DNA of 64,000 nucleotides from Betaproteobacteria bacterium UBA2592 (GCA_002340095.1 DDKS01000006.1:79304-143303), one strand, 5' to 3'; counted from the first letter of the stretch, positions 23,342 through 31,481 are shown. The notes: generated by a model not told the origin, from the letters alone. Made by a program: numbers and translations.

Positions 23342-23378
23342 CATTGCGCCGACACTTCGCCGTGCCAGGCGCTCAATG
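23342..23378. other. Stem-loop between nifH and nifD
   Basis: On the minus strand CATTG-GCGCC-GGCAC pairs with GTGTC-GGCGC-AATG around a GGCGAA loop (two small bulges). It ends right before the nifD ribosome site. Hairpins here in other diazotrophs stabilise nifH mRNA; it could also partly hide the nifD start region. Confidence 0.65.
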
Positions 23379-23426
23379 AATGTTGGTCTACGTGCTGCCG
23401 GGTTGGCTTGGGCTGCACGCCGCCGG

Positions 23427-24320
23427 TCAGGCGGCGGCCTCGGCGGCCAGTTCGGCGGCAGTCTTGCCGATGATGGATTCGTCTTCCTGTTCCATGATGC
23501 CGAACTCCATCAGCAGCTCCTCGAGCTCTTCCATCTCCAGCGGGGTGGGGATCACGAACTTGGTGTTGTTGATGATCTTCTGCGCCAGGGCCCGGTATTC
23601 GTCGGCCTGCTTGGCCGTCGGGTCGTACTCGATCACGGTCATGCGGCGGATCTCGGCGTGCTGCACGACGTTGTCCCGGGGCACGAAGTGGATCATCTGG
23701 GAACCCAGGCGGGCGGCCAGCGCCTCGATCAGCTCGTCTTCCCGGTCGGTCTTGCGGCTGTTGCAGATCAGGCCGGCCAGACGCACGCCGCCGGAGTTGG
23801 CGTACTTGACGATGCCCTTGGCGATGTTGTTGGCGGCGTACATGGCCATCATCTCGCCGGAGACGACGATGTAGATTTCCTGGGCCTTGTTCTCGCGGAT
23901 GGGCATGGCAAAGCCGCCGCAGACCACGTCACCCAGCACGTCGTAGAACACGAAGTCGAGATCCTCGTCGTAGGCGCCTTCCTCTTCCAGGAAGTTGATG
24001 GCGGTGATCACGCCGCGGCCGGCGCAGCCCACGCCGGGCTCCGGACCGCCGGACTCGACGCACTTGACGCCGCCGAAGCCGACCGCCATCACGTCTTCGA
24101 GTTCCAGGTCCTCCACGGAGCCGGCTTCCGCCGCCAGGTGCATCACGGTGGACTGGGCCTTGCTGTGCAGGATCAGCCGGGTGGAGTCAGCCTTGGGGTC
24201 GCAGCCGACGATCATTACCTTCTTGCCGGACTCGGCCAGGGCCGCCACCAGATTCTGGGTGGTGGTGGACTTGCCGATACCGCCTTTGCCGTAGATGGCG
24301 CATTGACGCAGTTTTGCCAT
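23427..24320 (-). CDS. nifH: NifH, nitrogenase iron protein (dinitrogenase reductase)
   Basis: A 297-residue ATP-dependent reductase. The P-loop is GKGGIGKST (11-19). Cys99 and Cys134 bind the shared [4Fe-4S] cluster, in GPEPGVGCAGRG and DVLGDVVCGGF. Arg102 lies at the site that DraT ADP-ribosylates. First gene of nifHDKT-fdx-nifY-DUF6129-lrv-322aa. A sigma-54 promoter and a NifA site lie upstream, and the gene diverges from draT. Confidence 0.99.
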   Translation of the reverse strand: MAKLRQCAIYGKGGIGKSTTTQNLVAALAESGKKVMIVGCDPKADSTRLILHSKAQSTVMHLAAEAGSVEDLELEDVMAVGFGGVKCVESGGPEPGVGCAGRGVITAINFLEEEGAYDEDLDFVFYDVLGDVVCGGFAMPIRENKAQEIYIVVSGEMMAMYAANNIAKGIVKYANSGGVRLAGLICNSRKTDREDELIEALAARLGSQMIHFVPRDNVVQHAEIRRMTVIEYDPTAKQADEYRALAQKIINNTKFVIPTPLEMEELEELLMEFGIMEQEDESIIGKTAAELAAEAAA

Positions 24321-24388
24321 GGTGTAATCTCCTTTGAGTCAGTCGAGTGGTCGATTGCGAGGAATCCAATGGGTCGCACCAGGCCTAC

Positions 24389-24404
24389 TGCACGGACCGT
24401 GCCA
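24389..24404 (-). promoter_or_regulatory. Sigma-54 promoter of nifH
   Basis: TGGCACGGTCCGTGCA on the minus strand; GG and GC are 12 bp apart, and TGGCAC-N5-(T/G)TGCA is the classic nifH pattern. It ends 68 bp before the ATG. Confidence 0.88.
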
Positions 24405-24501
24405 GCGCTGAAAATTTTTATAAGGCGATGATTTTCAAGTGAAAAAAATGGGGGCTGGCGTTTTTGTCGCGGGGGCGGGATGTGACAATTCCCCCGGGCT
24501 T

Positions 24502-24517
24502 TGTCGGGCTGATGACA
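24502..24517. promoter_or_regulatory. NifA upstream activator site for nifH
   Basis: TGTCGGGCTGATGACA fits TGT-N10-ACA, 97 bp from the -24 element. It lies just before the likely draT start, so the nifH and draT control regions overlap. Confidence 0.8.
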
Positions 24518-24528
24518 AAGGTCCCACC

Positions 24529-25328
24529 TTGCCGCGCCATGCCCGCCTGCCCATCAACCGCTGCAACCTGCCCGCCGTGATCCTGGGCAGCCTCCGTTTC
24601 CAGCAGCACCCGGCGCCCCTGAAGCTGGACGGGGTGGAGGAATTGCACCGGGATCTGTTCCGGCGTCTCGATGCCTGCGCCGGGCCGGAGCGGCGGGGGG
24701 AAATCTTCCGGGACTACATGACGGTGCGCTTCCGCCTGGAGCATCTGGACGAGGCCGGTTTCAGCGGCGGTCCCAGGGAGCGGGCCAAGGCCAACTACGT
24801 GCGCATGTTGCGCGGCTGGAGTTTCGATTCCGACAGCCGCGAGGGGGCGGTGCTCAAGGGCTGGGTGGAGTCCCGCTTCGGCCTCCTGCCGCGCTACCAC
24901 GGCGAACCCCTGCGGGAGGGGGACACAAGCGCTTACCAGCGTTACGTGGAAATGCGGGCCCAGGGCCTGTACGGCACCAATGCGCTCGAAGCCCAGCTCG
25001 ATCTGGTTTATGCCTACTGCCAATATGAATTCGCCCGGCAGCGGCCGGGTGTCAGCCATCTGACCCTGTACCGGGGCACCAACCGCCTCGACGAATACGA
25101 GCGCCAGGGCGCGGGGCCGGGGGGGAGCCGGTGCTGCTCCTGAACAGCCTCAATTCCTTTTCCTGCAACCGGGAGCGGGCCGGGGAGTTCGGCGACTACA
25201 TCCTCACCCTGCAGGTGCCGGTGAGCAAGGTGCTGTTCCATTGTCGCCTGCTGCCCGGCATTCTCCAGGGGGAAGACGAGTTCCTGGTGCTGGGCGGGGT
25301 TTACGGGGCGCGGGTCGCCACCTTCTGA
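24529..25328 (+). pseudogene. draT: draT, NAD-dinitrogenase-reductase ADP-ribosyltransferase, frameshifted in a G7 tract
   Basis: DraT moves ADP-ribose from NAD onto an Arg of NifH to switch nitrogenase off. The first frame carries HARLPINRCNLPAVILGSL at the start, NYVRMLRGWSFDSDSREGAV, and LTLYRGTNRLDEYE near the break. That frame ends at a TGA at 25141-25143. The rest (VLLLNSLNSFSCNRERAGEF, then LLPGILQGEDEFLVLGGVYG) lies in the -1 frame and ends normally at 25328. One extra G in the run at 25119-25125, or a -1 slip on GGG GGG, rejoins them without loss. The start is taken as TTG 24529, after the nifH NifA site; ATGs at 24439 and 24442 are in frame but give a non-family leader. A sequencing error cannot be excluded. 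Confidence 0.85.
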
Positions 25329-25355
25329 GGGGGCGACGCAAGCTCCGGGCGGGCT

Positions 25356-25371
25356 TGTCGCAAACCCGACA
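25356..25371. promoter_or_regulatory. NifA upstream activator site for the SIR2-like operon
   Basis: TGTCGCAAACCCGACA fits TGT-N10-ACA within TTGTCG-N6-CGACAA, 50 bp before a -24/-12 element on the plus strand. Confidence 0.75.
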
Positions 25372-25421
25372 AGGGCCGCTTGTTTCCGAGCGTCCCCCAG
25401 ACGGAGCGCGGCTTTCGGGGC

Positions 25422-25437
25422 CGGTGCGGATATTGCT
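25422..25437 (+). promoter_or_regulatory. Sigma-54 promoter of the SIR2-like/Cache-CheW operon
   Basis: CGGTGCGGATATTGCT has GG and GC exactly 12 bp apart and a good -12 half (TTGCT); the -24 half is weaker. It ends 36 bp before the ATG at 25474, as in the other nif promoters here. Confidence 0.6.
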
Positions 25438-25473
25438 ATCCCCCGCATACCCCAATCCCGACAGAGCCCCAAC

Positions 25474-26322
25474 ATGATGACACCCGAACTCCGTTCCCGA
25501 CTCCTTGCCGGCCTCCAGGACGGCTCCATCGTGCCCTATCTGGGCTGCGGCGTCCTTCGGGACGTGGTGGCCGTGGAAGGTGGGCGGCCGATTCCCGCCG
25601 ACAGCGATTCCCTGATCATCGCCATGAACGGGGGCAAGCCCATGTCCCCCAAGCTCATGTACGAATTCCCCCGGGCCGCCATGAACGTGGAACTGAAGCG
25701 GGGCCGCAGCGCCGTGGAGAAATTCCTCACCCAGACCTACGGCCAGACCGCCTGGACCCGGGCGAAGCTGCACGACTGGTTGAAGGCCCTGCGCCCCCCT
25801 TACGTGATCGACATCAACCGGGACACCCAGCTGCAGGACTCCTACGCCGAGGTGGCTCACACCCTGATCGTCGGGGTGGCCCGCATCGGCGGCACCGACT
25901 ACCGCTTCAAGCTCTATGAGCGCAAGGATGGCGCCTACCAGGAAATCACCCTGGAGCAGGCCAACCCGGCCCTGCCCATCCTGTTCAAGCCCATGGGCAC
26001 CCCGGTGCCGAAACCCAGCTACATCGCCTCGGATGCGGACTACGTGGATTACATCACCGAGCTGATGGGCGGCTTTTCCATTCCCGCCTTCCTCAAGACA
26101 CGCCGCCAGGGCAAGCAGTATCTGCTCATGGGGTTGCGCCTGAACCGGGACACGGAGCGCATGGTGATGGCCGACATCATCTATGGGGCCGCCAGCCCTG
26201 CCGGCTGGGCGCTGATCCCCGAACCCAACGACAAGGAGCGGCGTTTCTGCAAGAAGCTGGGCCTGGAGATCGTCGAGGCCGACTGGAGCGAGCTGGTGGA
26301 CCCGGCACCCGTCGCGGTCTGA
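25474..26322 (+). CDS. SIR2-like protein in the nif region, predicted NifA-controlled
   Basis: A 282-residue protein that looks like the SIR2_2 branch of the NAD-binding sirtuin fold: IVPYLGCGVLRD near 19-30 (for the usual GAG), PPYVIDINRD near 108-117 (for TNYD), FKPMGTP near 171-177 (for KLHG), then DADYVDYITEL and KQYLLMGLRLNRDTERM. The motif His is replaced by Met174, so ordinary deacylase chemistry is doubtful; NAD or nucleotide binding may remain. The ATG follows the -24/-12 promoter by 36 bp. It is the first of two genes, between draT and draG. The family call rests on weak motifs. Confidence 0.75.
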   Translation: MMTPELRSRLLAGLQDGSIVPYLGCGVLRDVVAVEGGRPIPADSDSLIIAMNGGKPMSPKLMYEFPRAAMNVELKRGRSAVEKFLTQTYGQTAWTRAKLHDWLKALRPPYVIDINRDTQLQDSYAEVAHTLIVGVARIGGTDYRFKLYERKDGAYQEITLEQANPALPILFKPMGTPVPKPSYIASDADYVDYITELMGGFSIPAFLKTRRQGKQYLLMGLRLNRDTERMVMADIIYGAASPAGWALIPEPNDKERRFCKKLGLEIVEADWSELVDPAPVAV

Positions 26323-26395
26323 TGCAACAACAAACGGCCGGTAGCTCACCGCAAGAAGTGGTCGCCGGTTGTCTGCAATACCAAGGGAGGTAGAC

Positions 26396-28942
26396 ATGGA
26401 TGGCAAGAGCCAGGAGCAACTGCAGCACCTGAAGCAGGATTTCATCCCCTACATGGGCAATGTGGCCCGGTGCGAACGGGAACTCACCGAGCTGGATTTC
26501 AACTGGCGCATGATCGAGACCATCGCCAAGATGGCCTGCCCGAGCGAAGCCAAGAACATCCTGCCCACCATGGCCCGCACCCGGGCCGGCTTCGCCAAGC
26601 TCGAAGCCCAGTTGCTGGACAACCTGATCCTGGAAACCATCAAGAAGGTGGTGCTGGAGGTACGTTCCAAGGCCCAGGTGGTGGTGGACATCGTCATCCG
26701 AAACCTGTTCGAGCGCACCGCCGACGTGGGTTTTCTCGCCACTGACGCCAACATCCGCCAGTTCATCCTGCAGGAAGAGGGGGCGCCCAGCAGCGAATGC
26801 CTGCGTGCCCGCCTGGCCGAGTACCGGGACAAATACACGGTCTACGACGAGATCATCATCCTCAATACCAAGGGCCGGGTGCTCACCCACCTGAACACGG
26901 AGCAGCCCCTGACCACCTCCGCCGATCCTCTGCTGGCCCAGACCCTGGCCTCCTCCGGCTATGTGGAAACTTTCCGGGCCACCGACCTGCGCCCCGGCCA
27001 GGCACAGGCCCTGATCTACTCCCAGCGCATCGAACACCCGGAAACCGGCGAGCCGATCGGGGTGCTCTGTCTCTCCTTCCGGTTCGCCGACGAGATGGCC
27101 GGCATCTTCCAGCGCCTGAGCACGGCGCGGGACCGTTCGGTGTTGCTGCTTCTGGATGGCGCCGGGCGGGTGATCGCCTCCAGCGATGAACACCATGTGC
27201 CCCTGGGCTGCGCCCTGGAAATGGTGGAGGGGGAATACGGCATCGTCGCCTTCGGCGGTCGTGAATACCTGGCCAAGACCTGCGAGACCGTGGGCTATCA
27301 GGGCTACACGGGCATGGGCTGGCGCGGCCATGTGATGGTGCCGCTCCATTCCGCCTTCAAGGACATCCAGGGGGATGCCCTGGCCAGTATCGAGAAGGAC
27401 ACCCTGGCCGCCATTCTCGGCAATGCGGACCAATTCTGCCCGGCCCTGGCGGACATTGCCCAGGATGCGGAGAGCATCAACCTGGCCCTGCGCCGGGTGG
27501 TGTGGAGCGGCCAGGTGATGGCCGCCGGCGCGAGCAACGGCAAGAGCGACCTGTCCCGCCTGAAGGTGATCCTGCAGCAGATTTCCGAAACCGGGGATCG
27601 CACCAGCCAACTCTTTGCCGATTCGATCCGCGACCTGTACGGCACGGTGATCTCGTCGCTGCTTGCCGACGCCCAGTTCATCGCCGGGCTGATGATCGAC
27701 ATCATGGACCGCAACCTCTACGAGCGGGCCAACGACTGCCGCTGGTGGGCCCTGACGGAGGACATCCGCCGCATCATGGCGGCCGGGGATGTTTCCCCCG
27801 AATCCCTGGACAAGATCAACGGCATCCTGGCCTACATCAACTCCCTGTACACGGTTTATACCCGTCTCTTCGTCTATGACCTGGAAGGCAATGTGATGGC
27901 CGCCTCCGACCTGCACCAGGACGGCCTGGCGGTGGTGGGCAAAAGGGTGGAGGCCGACTACGTGGCCCGGGTCTGCCGCCTGCAGTCCTCCCAGCAGTAC
28001 TGCGTCTCTGCCTTCGAGAAGAGCTGGCTGTACGGGGGCTTCCCCACCTACATCTACAACGCCGCCATCCGCGACCCGGCCGACCCGGCCCGGGTGGTGG
28101 GCGGCATCGGCATCGTCTTCGATTCCGGCCCTGAATTCCGCAACATGCTCAAGGCCGCCCTGCCCAACAAGGAGGGCGCCTTCGCCCTGTTCCTCGACCG
28201 CAAGGGCATCATTGTCTCCAGCACCAGCGAAGCCCACCCGGTCGGGCGGCGCTTTGCCCTGGAAGAGGGGTTCTTCAGCCTCGAAAGCGGCAAGGGACTC
28301 TCCTCGGTGATCGAGCTGGAGGGGCAGCTCTACATCGTCGGCGCCTGCATGTCCTCGGGCTACCGGGAGTACAAGCGCAGTGGCGACTACCAGAACGACA
28401 TCCTGGCCGCCGTGTTCGTGCCCATCGGCAAAAAGCTGGAAGCCGGTGCGCCCAAGGCGGCCGAGCCCATCGTCTTTCCCTTGCCCAAGGGCAGGGAGAC
28501 GGCCGAATTCGCCACCTTCTTCATTGGCCCCCGGCTCTATGCCCTGCCGGCCACGGCGGTGATCGACTCCGTCGATGCGGACAGTCTGTCGCGCATGGGA
28601 GGCGCCCGCCGCTATCTGGCCGGCATCCTCACCCTGCCCCTGGGGGGCGAGGAGAGCAACAGCATCGTGCCGACCCTGGACATGCACTACCTGCTCGAAT
28701 TGAAGAGCGAGGAAAGCCGCAACCACATCATCATCATCCGCACCAGCGGCGGTCCCCTGGGCCTTCTGGTGAGCGACCTGCACCAGGTGCCCGAGTTTGA
28801 TGTGACTGATATCGAGGATGTGCCGGAAATGATCCGCCAGGACGCCGGCTACATCGCCAGCGTCATCCACTGCCCGGGCTTGAATCGGGTGGTCCAGGTG
28901 CTCGACCCGGAAAAAATCCTCCAGGCCGCCCGGGCCCACTGA
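26396..28942 (+). CDS. Soluble double-Cache sensor with C-terminal CheW domain
   Basis: An 848-residue protein without signal peptide or membrane helix. It is built as a duplication. Helical unit 1 (VVVDIVIRNLFERTADVGFL near 96-115) precedes a Cache-like domain (about 125-345). Helical unit 2 (LMIDIMDRNLYERANDCRWW near 431-450) precedes a second one (about 465-690). A CheW-like domain fills about 700-845 (FATFFIGPRLYALPATAVID, then GPLGLLVSDLHQV). There is no HAMP or methyl-accepting region. CheW domains dock onto CheA or receptors, so this may tie a cytosolic small-molecule signal to taxis or to another CheA pathway. The ATG follows AAGGGAGG. It lies 73 bp after the SIR2-like gene. Confidence 0.8.
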   Translation: MDGKSQEQLQHLKQDFIPYMGNVARCERELTELDFNWRMIETIAKMACPSEAKNILPTMARTRAGFAKLEAQLLDNLILETIKKVVLEVRSKAQVVVDIVIRNLFERTADVGFLATDANIRQFILQEEGAPSSECLRARLAEYRDKYTVYDEIIILNTKGRVLTHLNTEQPLTTSADPLLAQTLASSGYVETFRATDLRPGQAQALIYSQRIEHPETGEPIGVLCLSFRFADEMAGIFQRLSTARDRSVLLLLDGAGRVIASSDEHHVPLGCALEMVEGEYGIVAFGGREYLAKTCETVGYQGYTGMGWRGHVMVPLHSAFKDIQGDALASIEKDTLAAILGNADQFCPALADIAQDAESINLALRRVVWSGQVMAAGASNGKSDLSRLKVILQQISETGDRTSQLFADSIRDLYGTVISSLLADAQFIAGLMIDIMDRNLYERANDCRWWALTEDIRRIMAAGDVSPESLDKINGILAYINSLYTVYTRLFVYDLEGNVMAASDLHQDGLAVVGKRVEADYVARVCRLQSSQQYCVSAFEKSWLYGGFPTYIYNAAIRDPADPARVVGGIGIVFDSGPEFRNMLKAALPNKEGAFALFLDRKGIIVSSTSEAHPVGRRFALEEGFFSLESGKGLSSVIELEGQLYIVGACMSSGYREYKRSGDYQNDILAAVFVPIGKKLEAGAPKAAEPIVFPLPKGRETAEFATFFIGPRLYALPATAVIDSVDADSLSRMGGARRYLAGILTLPLGGEESNSIVPTLDMHYLLELKSEESRNHIIIIRTSGGPLGLLVSDLHQVPEFDVTDIEDVPEMIRQDAGYIASVIHCPGLNRVVQVLDPEKILQAARAH

Positions 28943-29084
28943 GGGAACCCCATCCATCCCTGCCTCCGCTGGAGGGGCTGATTCGCGAATTCAACGACAA
29001 GCGATGCGGCAGTCCCTGCGCCGCCACGAAGGCCGGCGGCCGGGACAGGTCCCGGCAGGCCGGCCTGATGGGGGAAGGCCCTGC

Positions 29085-29588
29085 TCAGTGGTCCTTGCTG
29101 CCGAGCCGGTCCATGACCGCGTAGAGCACCCCCGAAATCACGAAGGTCATGTGGATGCCGACCTTCCAGGCCAACTGTTCGTTGCTGTAGCTCTCCACGT
29201 GCATGAAGGCCTTGAGCAACTCGATCCCCGAGATGGCCACGATGGAGCCGATCAGTTTCATCTTCAGGTCGGAAAAGCCCACGTGGCCCATCCAGGAGGG
29301 GCGGTCCTCGTTTTCGTCGGTGTTGATCTTGGAGACGAAGTTCTCGTAGCCGGCGAACACGATGATGATCAGCAGGTTGGCGATCATCACCACATCGATC
29401 AGGGTCAGCACCCCGATGATGATCTCGCTGCCCTCGGCCGTCAGGACCGTGGGCGCGAAGGCGATGAATTCCTTCACGAACTTGATTAACAGGATGCAGA
29501 TCGCCAGGACCAGGCCGACGTAGAAGGGGGCCAGCAGCCAGCGGCTGTTGAACATGAATGACTCAAGCTTCTGCTCGATTGCTTTCAT
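29085..29588 (-). CDS. UPF0114 (YqhA-type) membrane protein
   Basis: A 167-residue inner-membrane protein with four hydrophobic segments (near 18-38, 55-80, 108-128, 140-158) and family stretches LAPFYVGLVLAICILLIKF and SWMGHVGFSDLKMKLIGSIV. The family is widespread but without a known function. It is transcribed alone, toward the Cache-CheW gene. No nif promoter was seen, so it may simply be a resident of the region. Confidence 0.92.
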   Translation of the reverse strand: MKAIEQKLESFMFNSRWLLAPFYVGLVLAICILLIKFVKEFIAFAPTVLTAEGSEIIIGVLTLIDVVMIANLLIIIVFAGYENFVSKINTDENEDRPSWMGHVGFSDLKMKLIGSIVAISGIELLKAFMHVESYSNEQLAWKVGIHMTFVISGVLYAVMDRLGSKDH

Positions 29589-29724
29589 CGTCGCTTTGCT
29601 CTTTGTGTGTTGGATTGGGGAAAGGTTTGCAACATTCGCTTCGGGGGGGGCCGGCTTTTCCGGTCGCGGGTTGCCCGGACCGCCCGCCCTGGGCAGGGGG
29701 GCTCATACTACCAGTTTTCCATGA

Positions 29725-30645
29725 TCAACCGGGCAACAGCCGTTCGGCCTGGTCCCGGCAGCGCTCGGCAGAGGCGCGATCCAGGGTCTTGAGCCAGCGC
29801 GCCGGAATCCCGGCGCAACCATACCAGGCTCCGGCCAGGGCGCCGAGGATGGCGCCGGTGGTGTCCGCATCGCCGCCCCGGTTCACCACGTCGATCAGGG
29901 CCGCTTCGAAGCTGTCGGTGTCGAAGAAGGCCTGGAACACGGCCGGGAGGGTGTGCGCCACGTAGCCGCTCGGGTTTTCCTGGGGGCGCGTGGCTTCCCA
30001 GGCATAGGCTGGCCATTCCTGGGCCAGGGTCCGGGCCCGTTCCTTCAGATCGGCCCAGCTGCCGCCCAGAATGGCGTCCTGGATCATCAGCGCAAGGCAG
30101 ATCCCGCCCGCATCCGAGAGGGGGTTGTTGTGGGTCACGTGGGCCTGGGCCCGGAAGGCCTCCGCCACCCGGGCCTCATCCCGGCCGAGGGTGGCCAGGG
30201 CCACGGGCAGGGTGCGCATGAGGGCGCCGTTGCCCGCGTCGTGCTCGCAGGGGGGCGCTTCCGGGACGCCGCTGCGGCGGAAACGCACCAGGTTGCGGCG
30301 CACGGTGTTGCCGATGTCCACGGGCTTGGCCCGCATCCAGGCATCGAAGGCCCGGGCACAGGCCGTGGCCTCCACTTCCCCGTGGCAGGCGAGGATGGCA
30401 TCACCCAGGGCGAGGCTCATGGTGGTGTCGTCCGTGACCTGGCCAGGCTTCAGGTGCAACCAGCCGGCACCGATGATTTCCCGGTGCACGCCGCCCTGGC
30501 GGGCGAACTGGTGCCGGATTTCCCGGGGGGTGAGGAATTCCACCGTGGCCCCCAGGGCATCGCCCACGGCCAGGCCCAGGTAGGCACCCCGGGCCCGGTC
30601 GGCCAAGGTGTCGGGGTCAGGTTTCCGGCGCAAAGCACTGGGCAT
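29725..30645 (-). CDS. draG: DraG, ADP-ribosyl-[dinitrogen reductase] hydrolase
   Basis: A 306-residue hydrolase that removes ADP-ribose from NifH and reactivates nitrogenase. The two-metal site motifs are present: GLAVGDALGATVEF, TDDTTMSLALGDA, HDAGNGALMRTLPVALA and VNRGGDADTTGAILGA. It is the last gene of the nifB operon and overlaps the end of nifQ. I chose ATG 30645 (GGGGAG ten bases upstream); a GTG at 30654 is possible. Its partner draT lies 5 kb away and is frameshifted. Confidence 0.93.
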   Translation of the reverse strand: MPSALRRKPDPDTLADRARGAYLGLAVGDALGATVEFLTPREIRHQFARQGGVHREIIGAGWLHLKPGQVTDDTTMSLALGDAILACHGEVEATACARAFDAWMRAKPVDIGNTVRRNLVRFRRSGVPEAPPCEHDAGNGALMRTLPVALATLGRDEARVAEAFRAQAHVTHNNPLSDAGGICLALMIQDAILGGSWADLKERARTLAQEWPAYAWEATRPQENPSGYVAHTLPAVFQAFFDTDSFEAALIDVVNRGGDADTTGAILGALAGAWYGCAGIPARWLKTLDRASAERCRDQAERLLPG

Positions 30646-31189
30646 GGTCGGCACACTCCCCGCAGGAAGGCGCGGGGCAGACGTAGATGCCGTCCCGGGC
30701 GCAGTAGTGGCGGTAGAGGAACTTCTTCCACTTCATGTTGCCCCTGTTCTGCCGGGCCAGGGCGGGAAAGGCGTGGAACAGCAGGTGGGAAAGTTCGTTC
30801 CGGTCGGCCAGGCCCAGGTCCTGCCAGAGATGGTCGCGCCCGGCGCAGGCGACGGCGACGATGAGGGCCAGCCAGATGTCCGAAGGAAAGCGGCCGGCCC
30901 GGTGTTCGAGCAGCAGGGCGACCAGGTCCTGGCGTTCGGGAATGTCTTCCACCGCCTGGTCCGGCAGGGCCAGGCGGGGGCCGGGAAAATAGGCGCTCCA
31001 GAGATTGTCCAGTTCGGCCTTGGGCAGCCCCAGGCTGGCGGGCAGCACCCCTTCGCCACACAGGCGGCCGGCCAGGAGGCTGGCGAGCACTGGCCGGTTG
31101 GGGTCGCCTGCTACCGCTGCGGCAGCAGGCCGGGAGAGCAGTTCGGCCCAGATCAGACGGCGATGGGTGGCGACAGACACGGCATTCAT
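30617..31189 (-). CDS. nifQ: NifQ, molybdenum donor for FeMo-co
   Basis: A 190-residue protein with the NifQ C-terminal cluster C-X4-C-X2-C-X5-C (CPAPSCGECADHAQC) after FLYRHYCARDGIYVC. NifQ carries a Mo-Fe-S cluster and supplies Mo to NifEN/NifH. The frame is open 71 codons upstream, but the ATG at 31189 with GGAG upstream gives the family N-terminus; the extra part runs into a repeat. A 292-bp gap with an inverted repeat separates it from the upstream ferredoxin gene. Confidence 0.93.
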   Translation of the reverse strand: MNAVSVATHRRLIWAELLSRPAAAAVAGDPNRPVLASLLAGRLCGEGVLPASLGLPKAELDNLWSAYFPGPRLALPDQAVEDIPERQDLVALLLEHRAGRFPSDIWLALIVAVACAGRDHLWQDLGLADRNELSHLLFHAFPALARQNRGNMKWKKFLYRHYCARDGIYVCPAPSCGECADHAQCFAPET

Positions 31190-31302
31190 GGCGATCTCCA
31201 GAAGTGCAGGGAGCCGGCGCAAAGGAACGCGAAGTTGGGTTGCGGGCGGAACAACTGGTTTTCCATCTTGGCGTACCTCTGCGCCTGCGCGCCTTTGCGT
31301 TG

Positions 31303-31470
31303 AACCTAAAAACCTCACCACAGAGACACAAAGACACAGAGAAATTCTCAAAAACAATTGCTTGCATGGCTTTCTGTGCTCACTCAGCGGGTGACCGGGC
31401 ACTCCAGAGCAAGACTTTGTTTTTTCTCGGCGTCTCTGTGTCTCTGTGGTTCAACAGAGGTTTTAAGGTT
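31303..31470. repeat. Imperfect inverted repeat in the fdx-nifQ gap
   Basis: The left arm (31303-31344, with CACAGAGACACAAAGACACA) and right arm (31423-31470, with TCTCTGTGTCTCTGTGGTTC) are imperfect reverse complements around 78 bp. The composition (CACAGAGACA units) is unlike the surrounding genes and resembles a CACAGAGACACAGAG repeat seen between genes in many bacteria. The rest of the 292-bp gap shows no gene or clear promoter. Confidence 0.75.
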
Positions 31471-31481
31471 GAGACTTTGCT

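Noticed and set aside
24465..24487. A second NifA-like site (TGT...ACA) upstream of nifH
   Set aside because: The spacing between TGT and ACA is 17 bases instead of 10, so it does not meet the NifA pattern.
26177..28957. A 900-codon open frame antisense to the Cache-CheW gene
   Set aside because: Gly/Ala/His/Gln-rich with no recognisable motif and no ribosome site. It is explained as a shadow of the real gene.
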